In this document: positions 1-9,002 of the stretch, in pieces
Numbering within the stretch: the stretch's first letter is position 1
Layout of the letters: every line of letters begins with the position of its first letter
Assembly (NCBI RefSeq): GCF_000003195.3
Contig: NW_018396398.1
Span: forward strand, 725,052-789,051
Source: Sorghum bicolor
Lineage: Eukaryota > Streptophyta > Magnoliopsida > Poales > Poaceae
Length of the DNA: 64,000 nucleotides
Direction: 5' to 3'
The notes under the pieces: generated by a model
What the model was told of the DNA's origin: nothing
Databases searched by the model: none
Seen by the model: the letters and a program-made list of their open reading frames with translations, nothing else
Position numbers and translations under genes: made by a program

Positions 1-462
1 AAGAAAAAGAAAAAAAAAGAAAAGAGAAAAGATTCAAAAAAAGGGGCTGTTTTTCATATTGATTTTAGGTTTGTCCCACCTTGTTTTCGGGGGTGTGCTG
101 TGGTTTTCCTTTGTGTCCAGGCTCGCGTCTCTAGCACGGTCTAGCTTAGGACCAGCACATTACCATCGTCGAACGCTTATTCAGCTCGCTTTTATAACTA
201 ACGTGGTGCTAGTTCGTTCCTTGTTTCAGCCCACCTATAGCTCCACATACTCTACAGCTTGACAGGTCTTGTGCTGCAGCACCAATACACTTCGTCCATT
301 GCTGTACACTTGTTGGCAGACGACCCCTCCTGTCAAGCAAGGTAAGAATTGGTAAGAACTTGTGTTACAGGTTGAGTGTGAGCGACTTGCTGTAGCTACA
401 TCCTAGTAGTTGTAGGGGTTTTATTTCTTCACTTGCCTTTATGTTGTCTTTGTCTTTGAACC
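1..462 (+). other. 5' untranslated leader of CRM-like copy 1 (partial)
   Basis: An A-rich start (1-45) is followed by a non-coding leader up to the gag ATG. It aligns almost base for base with 60415-60862 of copy 2, apart from about 11 extra bases near 390-400. The short frames inside it show no known domain. Confidence 0.75.
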
Positions 463-1347
463 ATGCCAGGGGCAGATGATGGTAACGAGACACCACTTAC
501 ACCTCGCACTAAGGGCATCATACAACATTTTGAAAGGAAAGTGAAGCTGCACACAAAGGGACTTGATAACGACTTGCAGGTGACGAATGAAAAGCTGGGG
601 CAGTTGGAGGCTACGCAGATTGCCACAAACAACAAGCTCACAAGTTTGGAGGAATCCGTTGCTAGTGTGAACAAAAGCCTTGCTGCTCTCCTAAGGCGAT
701 TTGATGCTTTCCACACCGAAGATAAAGAGAAGGATAAAGAAGAAAAGGAGGGGGATCGAGAGCACGGTAGTCATGAAGATGACTACACTGGTGATACTGA
801 ACATGATGATCAAGACACTCGTGATCGACGTCGCCTTCGTCACAACCGTAGAGGTATGGGTGGCAACCGCCGACGCGAGGTACACAATAATGATGATGCT
901 TTCAGTAAGATTAAATTTAAGATACCCCCTTTTGATGGTAAATATGACCCTGATGCTTACATCACTTGGGAGATTGCTGTTGATCAAAAGTTTGCATGTC
1001 ATGAATTTCCTGAGACTACACGTGTTAGGGCTGCTACTAGTGAGTTTACAGATTTTGCTTCTGTTTGGTGGATAGAATATGGAAAGAAAAATCCTAATAA
1101 CTTACCTAGAACTTGGGATGCGCTGAAAAGGGCCATGAGAGCTAGATTTGTTCCATCTTACTATGCGCGTGATATGATAAATAAGTTGCAGCAGTTAAGA
1201 CAAGGTGCTAAAAGTGTAGAAGAATATTATCAGGAATTACAAACGGGTATGTTGCGTTGTAACCTAGAGGAGGATGAGGAACCGGCTATGGCTAGATTTT
1301 TGGGTGGGTTAAATCGGGAAATTCAGGACATCCTCGCTTACAAATAA
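463..1347 (+). pseudogene. gag: gag N-terminal part, CRM-like copy 1
   Basis: The nucleocapsid precursor starts at ATG 463. The first ~90 codons look coiled-coil-like (KLGQLEATQIATNNKL), followed by a charged stretch rich in D, E, K and R. From about codon 148 comes a retrotransposon gag domain with FDGKYDPDAYITWE, VWWIEYGKKN and LQQLRQGAKSVEEYYQEL. A TAA at 1345-1347 ends the frame early. Copy 2 has GAA at the same place, and the same frame carries on after the stop, so this is a nonsense change and not a real gag terminus. The start is supported by the shared leader; copy 2 has lost this ATG. Confidence 0.85.
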
Positions 1348-2958
1348 TACAATAATGTAACCCGTTTGTTTCATCTTGCTTGTAAAGCTGAAAGGGAAGT
1401 GCAGGGACGACGTGCTAGCACAAGGAGTAATATTTCTGCAGGGAAGGCTAATTCATGGCAGCAACGCGTGGCTTCAACTCCATCTACACGTATTTCTACT
1501 CCATCATCTAGTGACAAGACTCGAGCTGCCCCCACCAATTCAGTTGCGAAGACGATGCAAAAGCCTGCTGCGAGTACTTCATCCGTGGCATCGACGGGTA
1601 GAACAAGCAACATACAATGTCACCGGTGCAAGGGATATGGGCACATGATGCGTGACTGTCCAAACAAGCGAGTTATGATTGTCAGGGATGATGGTGAGTA
1701 CTCATCTGCTAGTGATTTTGATGACGATACACTTGCACTGCTTGCGACTGACCATGCAGGTAATGAAGATCAAATAGAAGAACATATTAATGCAGGTGAA
1801 GCGGACCACTATGAGAGCTTGATCGTGCAGCGAGTGCTTAGTGCACAAATGGAGATGGCGGAACAAAATCAGCGACAGATTTTATTCCAAACAAAGTGTG
1901 TCATCAAAGAGCGTTCTTGTCGCATGATCATTGATGGAGGTAGCTGCAACAACTTGGCAAGCAGCGATATGGTGCAGAAGCTTGCCCTCAACACCAAACC
2001 ACACCCGCATCCCTACTACATCCAATGGCTGAACAACAGTGGTAAGGCAAAGGTAACTAGACTTGTGAGAATTAATTTTTCCATCAGATCCTACAAAGAT
2101 ATTGTTGAATGTGATGTTGTGCCTATGCAAGCTTGTAACATTCTGCTAGGTAGACCTTGGCAATTTGATAGAGATTCTATGCATCATGGTAGATCAAATC
2201 AGTATTCTTTTCTATACCATGATCGCAAAATTGTGTTGCATCCTATGTCCCCTGAAACTATTATGCAAACTGATGTTGCTAGGGCTACTAAAGCAAAGAG
2301 TGAGAGCAATAAAAATGATAAATCTGTAATTGGTAACAAAGATGAGATAAAACTGAAAGGACGTTGTATGATAGCTACCAAATCAGATATTAATGAGTTC
2401 AATGCATCCACTTCTGTTGCTTATGCTGTGATATGCAAGGATGCTTTGATTTCAATTGAGGATATGCAATGTTCTTTGCCCCCTGCTGTTGCTAACGTTT
2501 TGCAAGAGTATTCTGATGTGTTTCCAAGTGAGGTACCAGCGGGGCTGCCTCCACTACGTGGGATTGAGCACCAAATTGATCTTATTCCTGGAGCAGTTTT
2601 GCCAAATCGTGCACCATACAGGACAAACCCGGAGGAAACAAAGGAAATTCAACGACAAGTGAAAGAACTACTAGACAAATGTTATGTCCGAGAATCTCTT
2701 AGTCCTTGTGCTGTTCCAGTAATTTTAGTGCCTAAGAAAGATGGAACATGGCGTATGTGTGTTGATTGTAGAGCTATTAATAATATCACCATTCGATATC
2801 GACACCCTATTCCACGATTAGATGATATGCTAGATGAACTGAGTGGTGCTGTTGTGTTTTCAAAAGTTGATTTACGTAGTGGGTACCACCAGATTCGTAT
2901 GAAATTGGGAGATGAATGGAAAACTGCTTTCAAAACTAAGTTCGGTTTGTATGAGTAG
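1348..2958 (+). pseudogene. gag-pol: gag zinc knuckle, protease and RT 5' part, CRM-like copy 1
   Basis: This continues the gag frame after the 1345 stop. A CCHC zinc knuckle (CHRCKGYGHMMRDC) lies at about 1618-1660. The aspartic protease active site reads MIIDGGSCNN near 1924-1955, with a D-G-G triad variant, and the second protease element ILLGRPW lies near 2140. The reverse transcriptase begins about 2690 with [23 protein letters not shown] and reaches [16 protein letters not shown] at 2956-2958 interrupts RT where copy 2 has TGG. The frame is the same before and after the stop, so gag and pol were one polyprotein, as in other chromoviruses. Confidence 0.87.
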
Positions 2959-3780
2959 TTAGTCATGCCTTTTGGGTTAACTAATGCACCTAGTACTTTC
3001 ATGAGATTAATGAACGAGGTCTTGCGTGCTTTCATTGGGAAATTTGTTGTCGTATATTTTGATGACATATTGATTTACAGCAAATCATTGGATGAACATC
3101 TTGATCATTTACGTGCTGTTTTTAATGCACTACGCGAGGCACGTTTATTTGGTAACCTTGAGAAGTGCACCTTTTGCACCGATCGAGTGTCTTTTCTTGG
3201 TTATGTTGTGACTCCACAGGGAATTGAGGTTGATCAAGCCAAGGTGGAAGCTATACAGGGATGGCCTGTCCCAAATACTATCACCCAGGTGCGGAGTTTC
3301 CTAGGACTTGCTGGATTCTATCGCCGTTTTGTGAAGGATTTCAGCACCATTGCTGCACCATTGAATGAGCTTACAAAGAAGGGGGTGCCTTTTGATTGGG
3401 GCAAAGCACAAGAGAATTCATTCAATATGTTGAAAGATAAGTTAACTCATGCACCTCTCCTACAACTTCCTGATTTTAATAAGACTTTTGAGCTTGAATG
3501 TGATGCTAGTGGAATTGGTTTGGGAGGTGTTTTATTACAAGAGGAAAAACCTATTGCATATTTTAGTGAGAAATTGAGTGGGCCTGTTCTCAATTATTCA
3601 ACTTATGATAAAGAACTCTATGCTCTTGTTAAAACATTAGAGACATGGCAGCATTATTTGTGGCCCAAAGAGTTTATTATCCATTCTGATCATGAATCTT
3701 TGAAACATATTCGTAGTCAAGGAAAACTGAATCGTAGGCATGCAAAGTGGGTTGAATTTATTGAATCTTTTCCTTATTAA
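2959..3780 (+). pseudogene. pol: RT palm/thumb and RNase H, CRM-like copy 1
   Basis: The RT continues with [12 protein letters not shown] and the catalytic YFDD at 3055-3066, then the [13 protein letters not shown] region. RNase H starts about 3480 ([17 protein letters not shown]) with later elements [12 protein letters not shown] and [11 protein letters not shown]. Near 3774-3778 five bases present in copy 2 are missing, which shifts the frame and creates the TAA at 3778-3780. Only the end of RNase H and the linker fall in the next frame. Confidence 0.86.
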
Positions 3781-5108
3781 GCACAAGAAAGGGAAGGAAA
3801 ATATTATTGCTGATGCTTTATCACGGAGATATACTTTGTTGAATCAACTTGATTACAAGATATTTGGGTTAGAAACAATTAAAGACCAATATGTTCATGA
3901 TGCTGATTTTAGAGACGTGTTGCTGCATTGTAAAGATGGAAAAGGGTAGAATAAATTCATCGTTAGTGATGGGTTTGTGTTTAGAGCTAACAAGCTATGC
4001 ATTCCAGCTAGCTCTGTTCGTTTGTTGTTGTTGCAGGAAGCGCATGGAGGTGGCTTGATGGGACATTTTGGAGCAAAGAAGACCGAGGACATACTTGCTG
4101 GTCATTTCTTTTGGCCCAGGATGAAGAGAGATGTGGAGAGGTTTGTTGCTCGTTGCACAACATGTCAAAAGGCAAAGTCACGGTTAAATCCCCACGGTTT
4201 GTATTTACCTCTTCCTGTTCCTAATGCTCCTTGGGAGGATATATCTATGGATTTTGTGTTGGGACTACCAAGGACTAGGAGGGGACGTGATAGTGTGTTT
4301 GTGGTTGTTGACAGATTTTCTAAGATGGCACATTTCATACCATGTCATAAAACTGATGATGCTACAAATATTGCTGATTTGTTCTTTCGAGAAATTGTTC
4401 GCTTACATGGTGTGCCCAACACAATTGTTTCTGATCGTGATGCTAAATTTCTTAGTCATTTTTGGAAGACTTTGTGGTTCAAATTGGGGACTAAGCTTTT
4501 ATTTTCCACCACTTGTCATCCCCAAACTGATGGTCAAACTGAAGTTGTTAATAGAACTTTATCCACTATGTTAAGGGCTGTTTTAAAGAAGAATATTAAG
4601 ATGTGGGAAGAATGTTTGCCTCATGTTGAGTTCGCCTATAATCGTTCATTGCATTCTACTACAAAAATGTGTCCTTTTGAGATTGTCTATGGCTTCTTGC
4701 CACGTGCTCCTATTGATTTAATGCCTTTGCCAAGTTCTGAAAAAATAAATTTTGATGCTAAGCAACGTGCTGAATTGATGTTAAAATTGCATGAAGCCAC
4801 TAAACAAAACATAGAGCGCATAAATGCTAAGTACAAATGCGCTGGAGATAAAGGTAGAAAGCAATTGATTCTGGAACCTGGGGATTTGGTTTGGTTGCAT
4901 TTGCGAAAAGATAGATTTCCAGAACTGAGAAAATCCAAATTGATGCCTAGAGCTGATGGTCCTTTTAAAGTGCTGCAACGAATTAATGAGAATGCATATA
5001 AGCTTGATCTTCCTGCAGATTTTGGGGTTAGTCCCACATTTAACATTGCAGATTGGAAGCCTTATTTGGGTGAGGAAGATGAGCTTGAGTCGAGGACGAC
5101 TCAAATGC

Positions 5109-5121
5109 AAGAAAGGGAGGA
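5109..5121 (+). promoter_or_regulatory. Polypurine tract, CRM-like copy 1
   Basis: AAGAAAGGGAGGA is an uninterrupted purine run ending directly against the TG of the 3' LTR. This is where plus-strand priming would occur. It overlaps the pol reading frame (QEREDDE). Confidence 0.8.
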
Positions 5122-6264
5122 TGATGAGGACATCAACACCAGCGATACATATCCTACATCCACCAGCGATACATATCCTACATCCACCAGCGATACATAT
5201 CCTACATCCTCTCCGACACAACCTATAGCTGGTCCTCTTACTCGTGCTCATGCCCGTCAACTCAACCTTCAAGTAAGTTCAGCTTTAAACTCTTGTCAAT
5301 CATATTTAGACAATGGAGACACGTGCACTTTCGTGTTGCTCAGGAATAATGGACAAGATTAGCAAGGGAAGGTTCAACTGCATTCAGAATTTGAGGCAAC
5401 ACCAACTTCAAGGGCTGATTGCATATGGGAAGAGTGATAACTTAACAAAGGTGATTGGAGATCAGGTCCAAGCCTCCACAACATCCTCTATCAAGTTACC
5501 ACGTCGTTTCTAAAGCAAGGAAACAAAGAGTCCAAACCCAACACGTTTTGGGAGTTGGATTCGGACTGGAAAATAACTCTAACTTGTATGGATCACCACG
5601 GCGTCATATGGACTCCAACTGGGACGTTCCTATACTTGTTGGAAAGCTCATGAAGTCTACTTTCCAATGGGTCCAACCACATATCTATGCAGCTTATGAG
5701 TCGGGCGCAGTCATTGTTTTCGTGCCGACACCTTTTTCTGTTTTGGTGCTGCGTCACCCTATTTTGGACCAATGGCCCATGTATCAAGTTGAGTCCATTA
5801 GGGACACGTCCTAGGGTAGGAGGACGACTCTAGCACCCCTTTGGTCGTCCTCCCCTCTCTTTATTTACATCTAGAGCCGCCATGAACAACTGGGTTTTGT
5901 TTAGGTCAAGTTTAGCCTTCGCTACTTGCTTGTAGGCGCGCGTGCAGGATCAGCCGCCCGTCTCCTTGTCTTCGGAACCCCATTGTTGATTAAGATTCAG
6001 TTTAAAACCTTCAATTCATCTTGCAAATTCAGTGCTTGTTTCCTCGTTCTTGCTAGTTCTTCGATTGCTTCCTGGACGGGAGCCCTAGGGGCTGGTTGTC
6101 GCGCTCCACAAGATCGTGACGGCTGTTGGATGTGGTGTATCGGTTGCTAAGGCGCGGTCTTGAGGGCTGTAGTCGGGCCGTGAACGTCATCTCCATCCAC
6201 TAATCGAGTTATCCAGCGCCTCTCATCGAAAGATCAGGCCAAAAACCCTAGCGGGTTCGCATCA
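5122..6264 (+). repeat. 3' LTR of CRM-like copy 1
   Basis: The LTR starts TGATGAGGACATCAAC and ends GGGTTCGCATCA, with TG..CA ends, and is 1143 bp long. Both ends match the 915-bp 5' LTR of copy 2. The middle (about 5350-5760) does not align well, and a 24-bp unit is triplicated near the start. Satellite resumes at 6265 (GTTTTGGTGG). The right-hand target-site duplication would be GTTTT, but its partner is outside the window. Confidence 0.87.
5138..5209 (+). repeat. 24-bp minisatellite, three copies, coding
   Basis: Three perfect tandem copies of a 24-bp unit that begins ACCAGCGATACATATCC. The unit is a multiple of three and encodes TSDTYPTS three times, so it lengthens the pol C-terminal tail without a frameshift. 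Copy 2 has a single shortened version (ASDTSS). Confidence 0.9.
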
Positions 6265-6283
6265 GTTTTGGTGGAAGCTTGGT

Positions 6284-8466
6284 GCACGGTTTGCACCTAA
6301 TGCACCATAGGATAAGAAACCATTTTGGACGCACCCGATGGTACTCCTAGGTCAAGGGGCTCAAGTGAAAGCTCGGTTTGGTATGCTTGGAGATAGTGCT
6401 AATTTTGATGCATGATAGATTCACGGTTTGCATGGAACATACGATATGCTCAGAAATCAATTAGGACACACCTGATATAACAACTTGATGATGTGTGTCA
6501 TATGGAATCTTGCTTCGGTTTGTTTAGAGACAGTGTTTGTTTTGGTAGAAGATATGTGCACGGTTTACGCCTAAGGCACCATAGGCTAAGAAACCAATTT
6601 AGACGCATCTGATGGTACTCGTAGTTGAAGAGGCTCAAGTGGAGGCTCGATTTGGTCTATTCGGATATAGTGCTAATCTTGATACAAGATAGTTGCACAG
6701 TTTGCATGGAACGTAACATATGTTAAGAAATCAATTTGGACGTACCCAATGGAACTTCTAGATGACGTGTGTCATATGGAATCTCACTTCGGTCTGTTTG
6801 GAGACAATGTTAGTTTTGGTGCAAGATAGGTGCATAATTTGTGCCTAATGCACCATAGTCTAAGAAATCATTTTTGACACACCTGTTTGTACTCCTTGAT
6901 GAAGAGGCTCAAGTGGAAGCTCGGTTCGGTCTATTGTAGATAGTGCTAATCTTGATGCAAGATAGGTGCACGGTTTGCATGAAACATACCATATGCTTGG
7001 AAATCAATTTGGATGCACCCGATGGAACTCCTTGATGACGTGTGTCATATGGAATCTCGCTTTGGTCTAATTAGGAACAGTGTTAGTTGTAGTGCAAGAT
7101 ATGTGCATGGTTTGCGCCTAATGCACTATAGTCTAAGAAACCATTTTGGAAGCACCTGTTGCTACTTCGGTGAAGAGGCTCAAGTGGAAGCTCGGTTTGA
7201 TCTGTTTGGAGACAGAATCTTGATGCAAGATAGGTGCATGATTTGCAAGGAACATACCATATGCGTAGAAATCAATTTGAACGCACCCAATGGAACTCCA
7301 AGATGACGTGTGTCATATGAAATCTTGCTTCGGTCCGTTTGTAGACAATATAAATTTTAGTGCAAGATAGGTGCATAGTTTGCGCCTAATGCACCATAGT
7401 CTAAGAAACCATTTTGGATGCACTATTTGGTACTCCTGGGTGAAGAGGCTCAAGTGGAAGCTTGGTTTGGTCAGTTTGGAGATAGTGCTAATCCTTATGC
7501 AAGGTAGGTGCATGGTTTGCATGAAACATACCATATGCTTGGAAATCAAATTAGATGTACCCGATGGAACTCCTTGATTACGTGTGTTATATGGAATTTC
7601 GCTTCGGTCCATTTGGAGACATTGTTAGTTTTAGTGCAAGATAGGTGCACAGTTTGCACCTAATGCACCATAGTCTAAGAAACCATTTTGGACGCACTTG
7701 TTGGTACTCCTAGGTGAAGGGGCTCAACTGGATGCTTGGTTCGGTCTGTTTGGAGATAGTGCTAATCTTGATGCAAGATAGGTGCATGGTTTGCATGGAA
7801 CATACCAAATGCTTGGAAATCAATCTGGACGCACATGATGGAACTCCTAGATGATGTGTGTCATACGAAATCTTGCTTTGGTCTGTTTGGAGACTGTGTT
7901 AGTTTCGGTGCAAGCTAGATGCAAGGTTTGCACATAATGCAGCATAGGCTAAGAAACCATTTTGGACGCACCCGATGGTACTCCTAGGTAAAAGGCTCAA
8001 GTGAAAGCTCGGTTTGGTCTATTTCTAGATAGTGCTAATCTTGATGCAAGATAGATGCACGGTCTGCATGGAATGTACCATATGCTTAGAAATTAATTTG
8101 GACACGCCCGATAGAACTCCTTGATGATGTGTGTCATATGGAATCTCGCTTTGGTGTGCTTAGAGACAATATTAGTTTTGGTGCAAGATATCTGCACGGT
8201 TTGCGCCTAATGTACCAAAGTCTAAGAAACCATTTTGTAGCACCTGTTGGTACTCCTAGGTGAAGAGGCTCATGTGGAGGCTCGGTTCGGTCTGTTTAGA
8301 GACAGTGCTAATCTTGATGCAAGATAGGTGCACGATTTGCATGGAACATACCATATGCTCAGAAATCAATTTTGACGAACCAGATCTAACTCCTAGGTGA
8401 CATGTGTCATATGGAATCTCACTTCGGTCCGTTTAGAGACAGTGTTAGTTTCCATGCAAGATAGGT
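6284..8466 (+). repeat. Complete higher-order repeat unit (8 A-B dimers, 16 monomers)
   Basis: The B monomers in this 2183-bp unit run through eight distinguishable types, after which the order begins again. Diagnostic pieces in order are TAGGTCAAGGGG (type 7, ~6349), GTAGTTGAAGAGG (8, ~6622), CTGTTTGTACTCC (1, ~6885), TACTTCGGTGAAG (2, ~7166), CTATTTGGTACTCCTGGG (3, ~7424), TTGTTGGTACTCC with AAGGGG (4, ~7698), TAGGTAAAAGGC (5, ~7984) and CTGTTGGTACTCCTAGG (6, ~8240). Type 7 then returns at ~8530, 8 at ~8799 and 1 at ~9068. The A monomer after each B type also has its own variants. 16 x 137 is 2192, close to the measured length. Confidence 0.82.
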
Positions 8467-8482
8467 GCACGGTTTGCACCTA
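8462..8482 (+). repeat. Inverted repeat at the start of a B monomer (representative)
   Basis: TAGGTGCA and TGCACCTA form perfect 8-bp arms around the 5-base loop CGGTT. The same dyad recurs in many B monomers of types 7 and 4. Types reading TGCGCC instead of TGCACC have a broken arm. Confidence 0.7.
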
Positions 8483-9002
8483 ATGCACCATAGGATAAGC
8501 AACCATTTTGGACGCACCCGATGGTACTCCTAGGTCAAGGGGCTCAAGTGAAACCTCGGTTTGGTCTGTTTGGAGATAGTGCTAATCTTGATTTAAGATA
8601 GATGCACGGTTTGCATGGAACATACGATATGCTCACAAATCAATTAGGACGCACCTGATATAAGTCCTTGATGATGTGTGTCATATGGAATATTGCTTCG
8701 GTTCGTTTAGAGATAGTGTTAGTTTTGGTAGAAGATATGTGCATGGTTTACGCCTAATGCACCATAGGTTAAGAAACCATTTTAGACGCACCCAATGGTA
8801 CTCGTAGTTGAAGAGGCTCAAGTGGAGGCTCGATTTGGTCTGTTCGGATATAGTGCTAATCTTGATGCAAGATAGTTGCACAGTTTGCATGGAACATACC
8901 ATATGTTAAGAAATCAATTTGGACGCACCCAATGGAACTTCTAGATGACGTGTGTCATATGGAATCTCGCTTCGGTCTGTTTGGAGACAATGTTAGTTTT
9001 GG

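Larger units (their letters stand above)
3781..5362 (+). pseudogene. pol: RNase H end, integrase and CR-like C-terminus, CRM-like copy 1
   Basis: After the 5-bp deletion coding moves to another frame. [16 protein letters not shown] ends RNase H. A TAG at 3947-3949 then interrupts the linker, and the frame is open to 5362. The integrase shows the zinc-binding region (HGGGLMGHF...CTTCQ) and the DDE core, with Asp near 4250 (MDFVLGLP), Asp near 4433 (VSDRDAKF) and Glu near 4541 (GQTEVVNRT). The GPF/Y-like module [13 protein letters not shown] follows. The last ~80 codons lie inside the 3' LTR. They hold three TSDTYPTS repeats and then [12 protein letters not shown], a CR-like motif. CR motifs are thought to help CRM integrases target centromeres; that role here is inference. 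Confidence 0.86.
1..6264 (+). mobile_element. CRM-like centromeric Ty3/gypsy chromovirus, copy 1 (5' truncated by window)
   Basis: This is an LTR retrotransposon in sense orientation, entering the window inside its 5' UTR. In order it holds a 5' UTR, one gag-pol frame (gag, zinc knuckle, protease, RT, RNase H, integrase), a polypurine tract and a 3' LTR. The integrase follows RNase H, which is the Ty3/gypsy order. The pol C-terminus runs into the 3' LTR and carries a motif around GPLTRARxRQLN, resembling the CR motif of grass CRM elements. Both edges visible in this window (here and copy 2) abut satellite, as expected of a centromere-targeted element. gag-pol is broken by three stops and a 5-bp deletion, so the copy is dead. 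The family is inferred from domain order and the CR-like tail. Confidence 0.88.

Noticed and set aside
5926..6150. 74-codon ORF in the CRM 3' LTR, also at 59591-59794
   Set aside because: It lies in the R/U5 part of the LTR. The two copies keep it only because the LTRs are alike, and no domain is seen.
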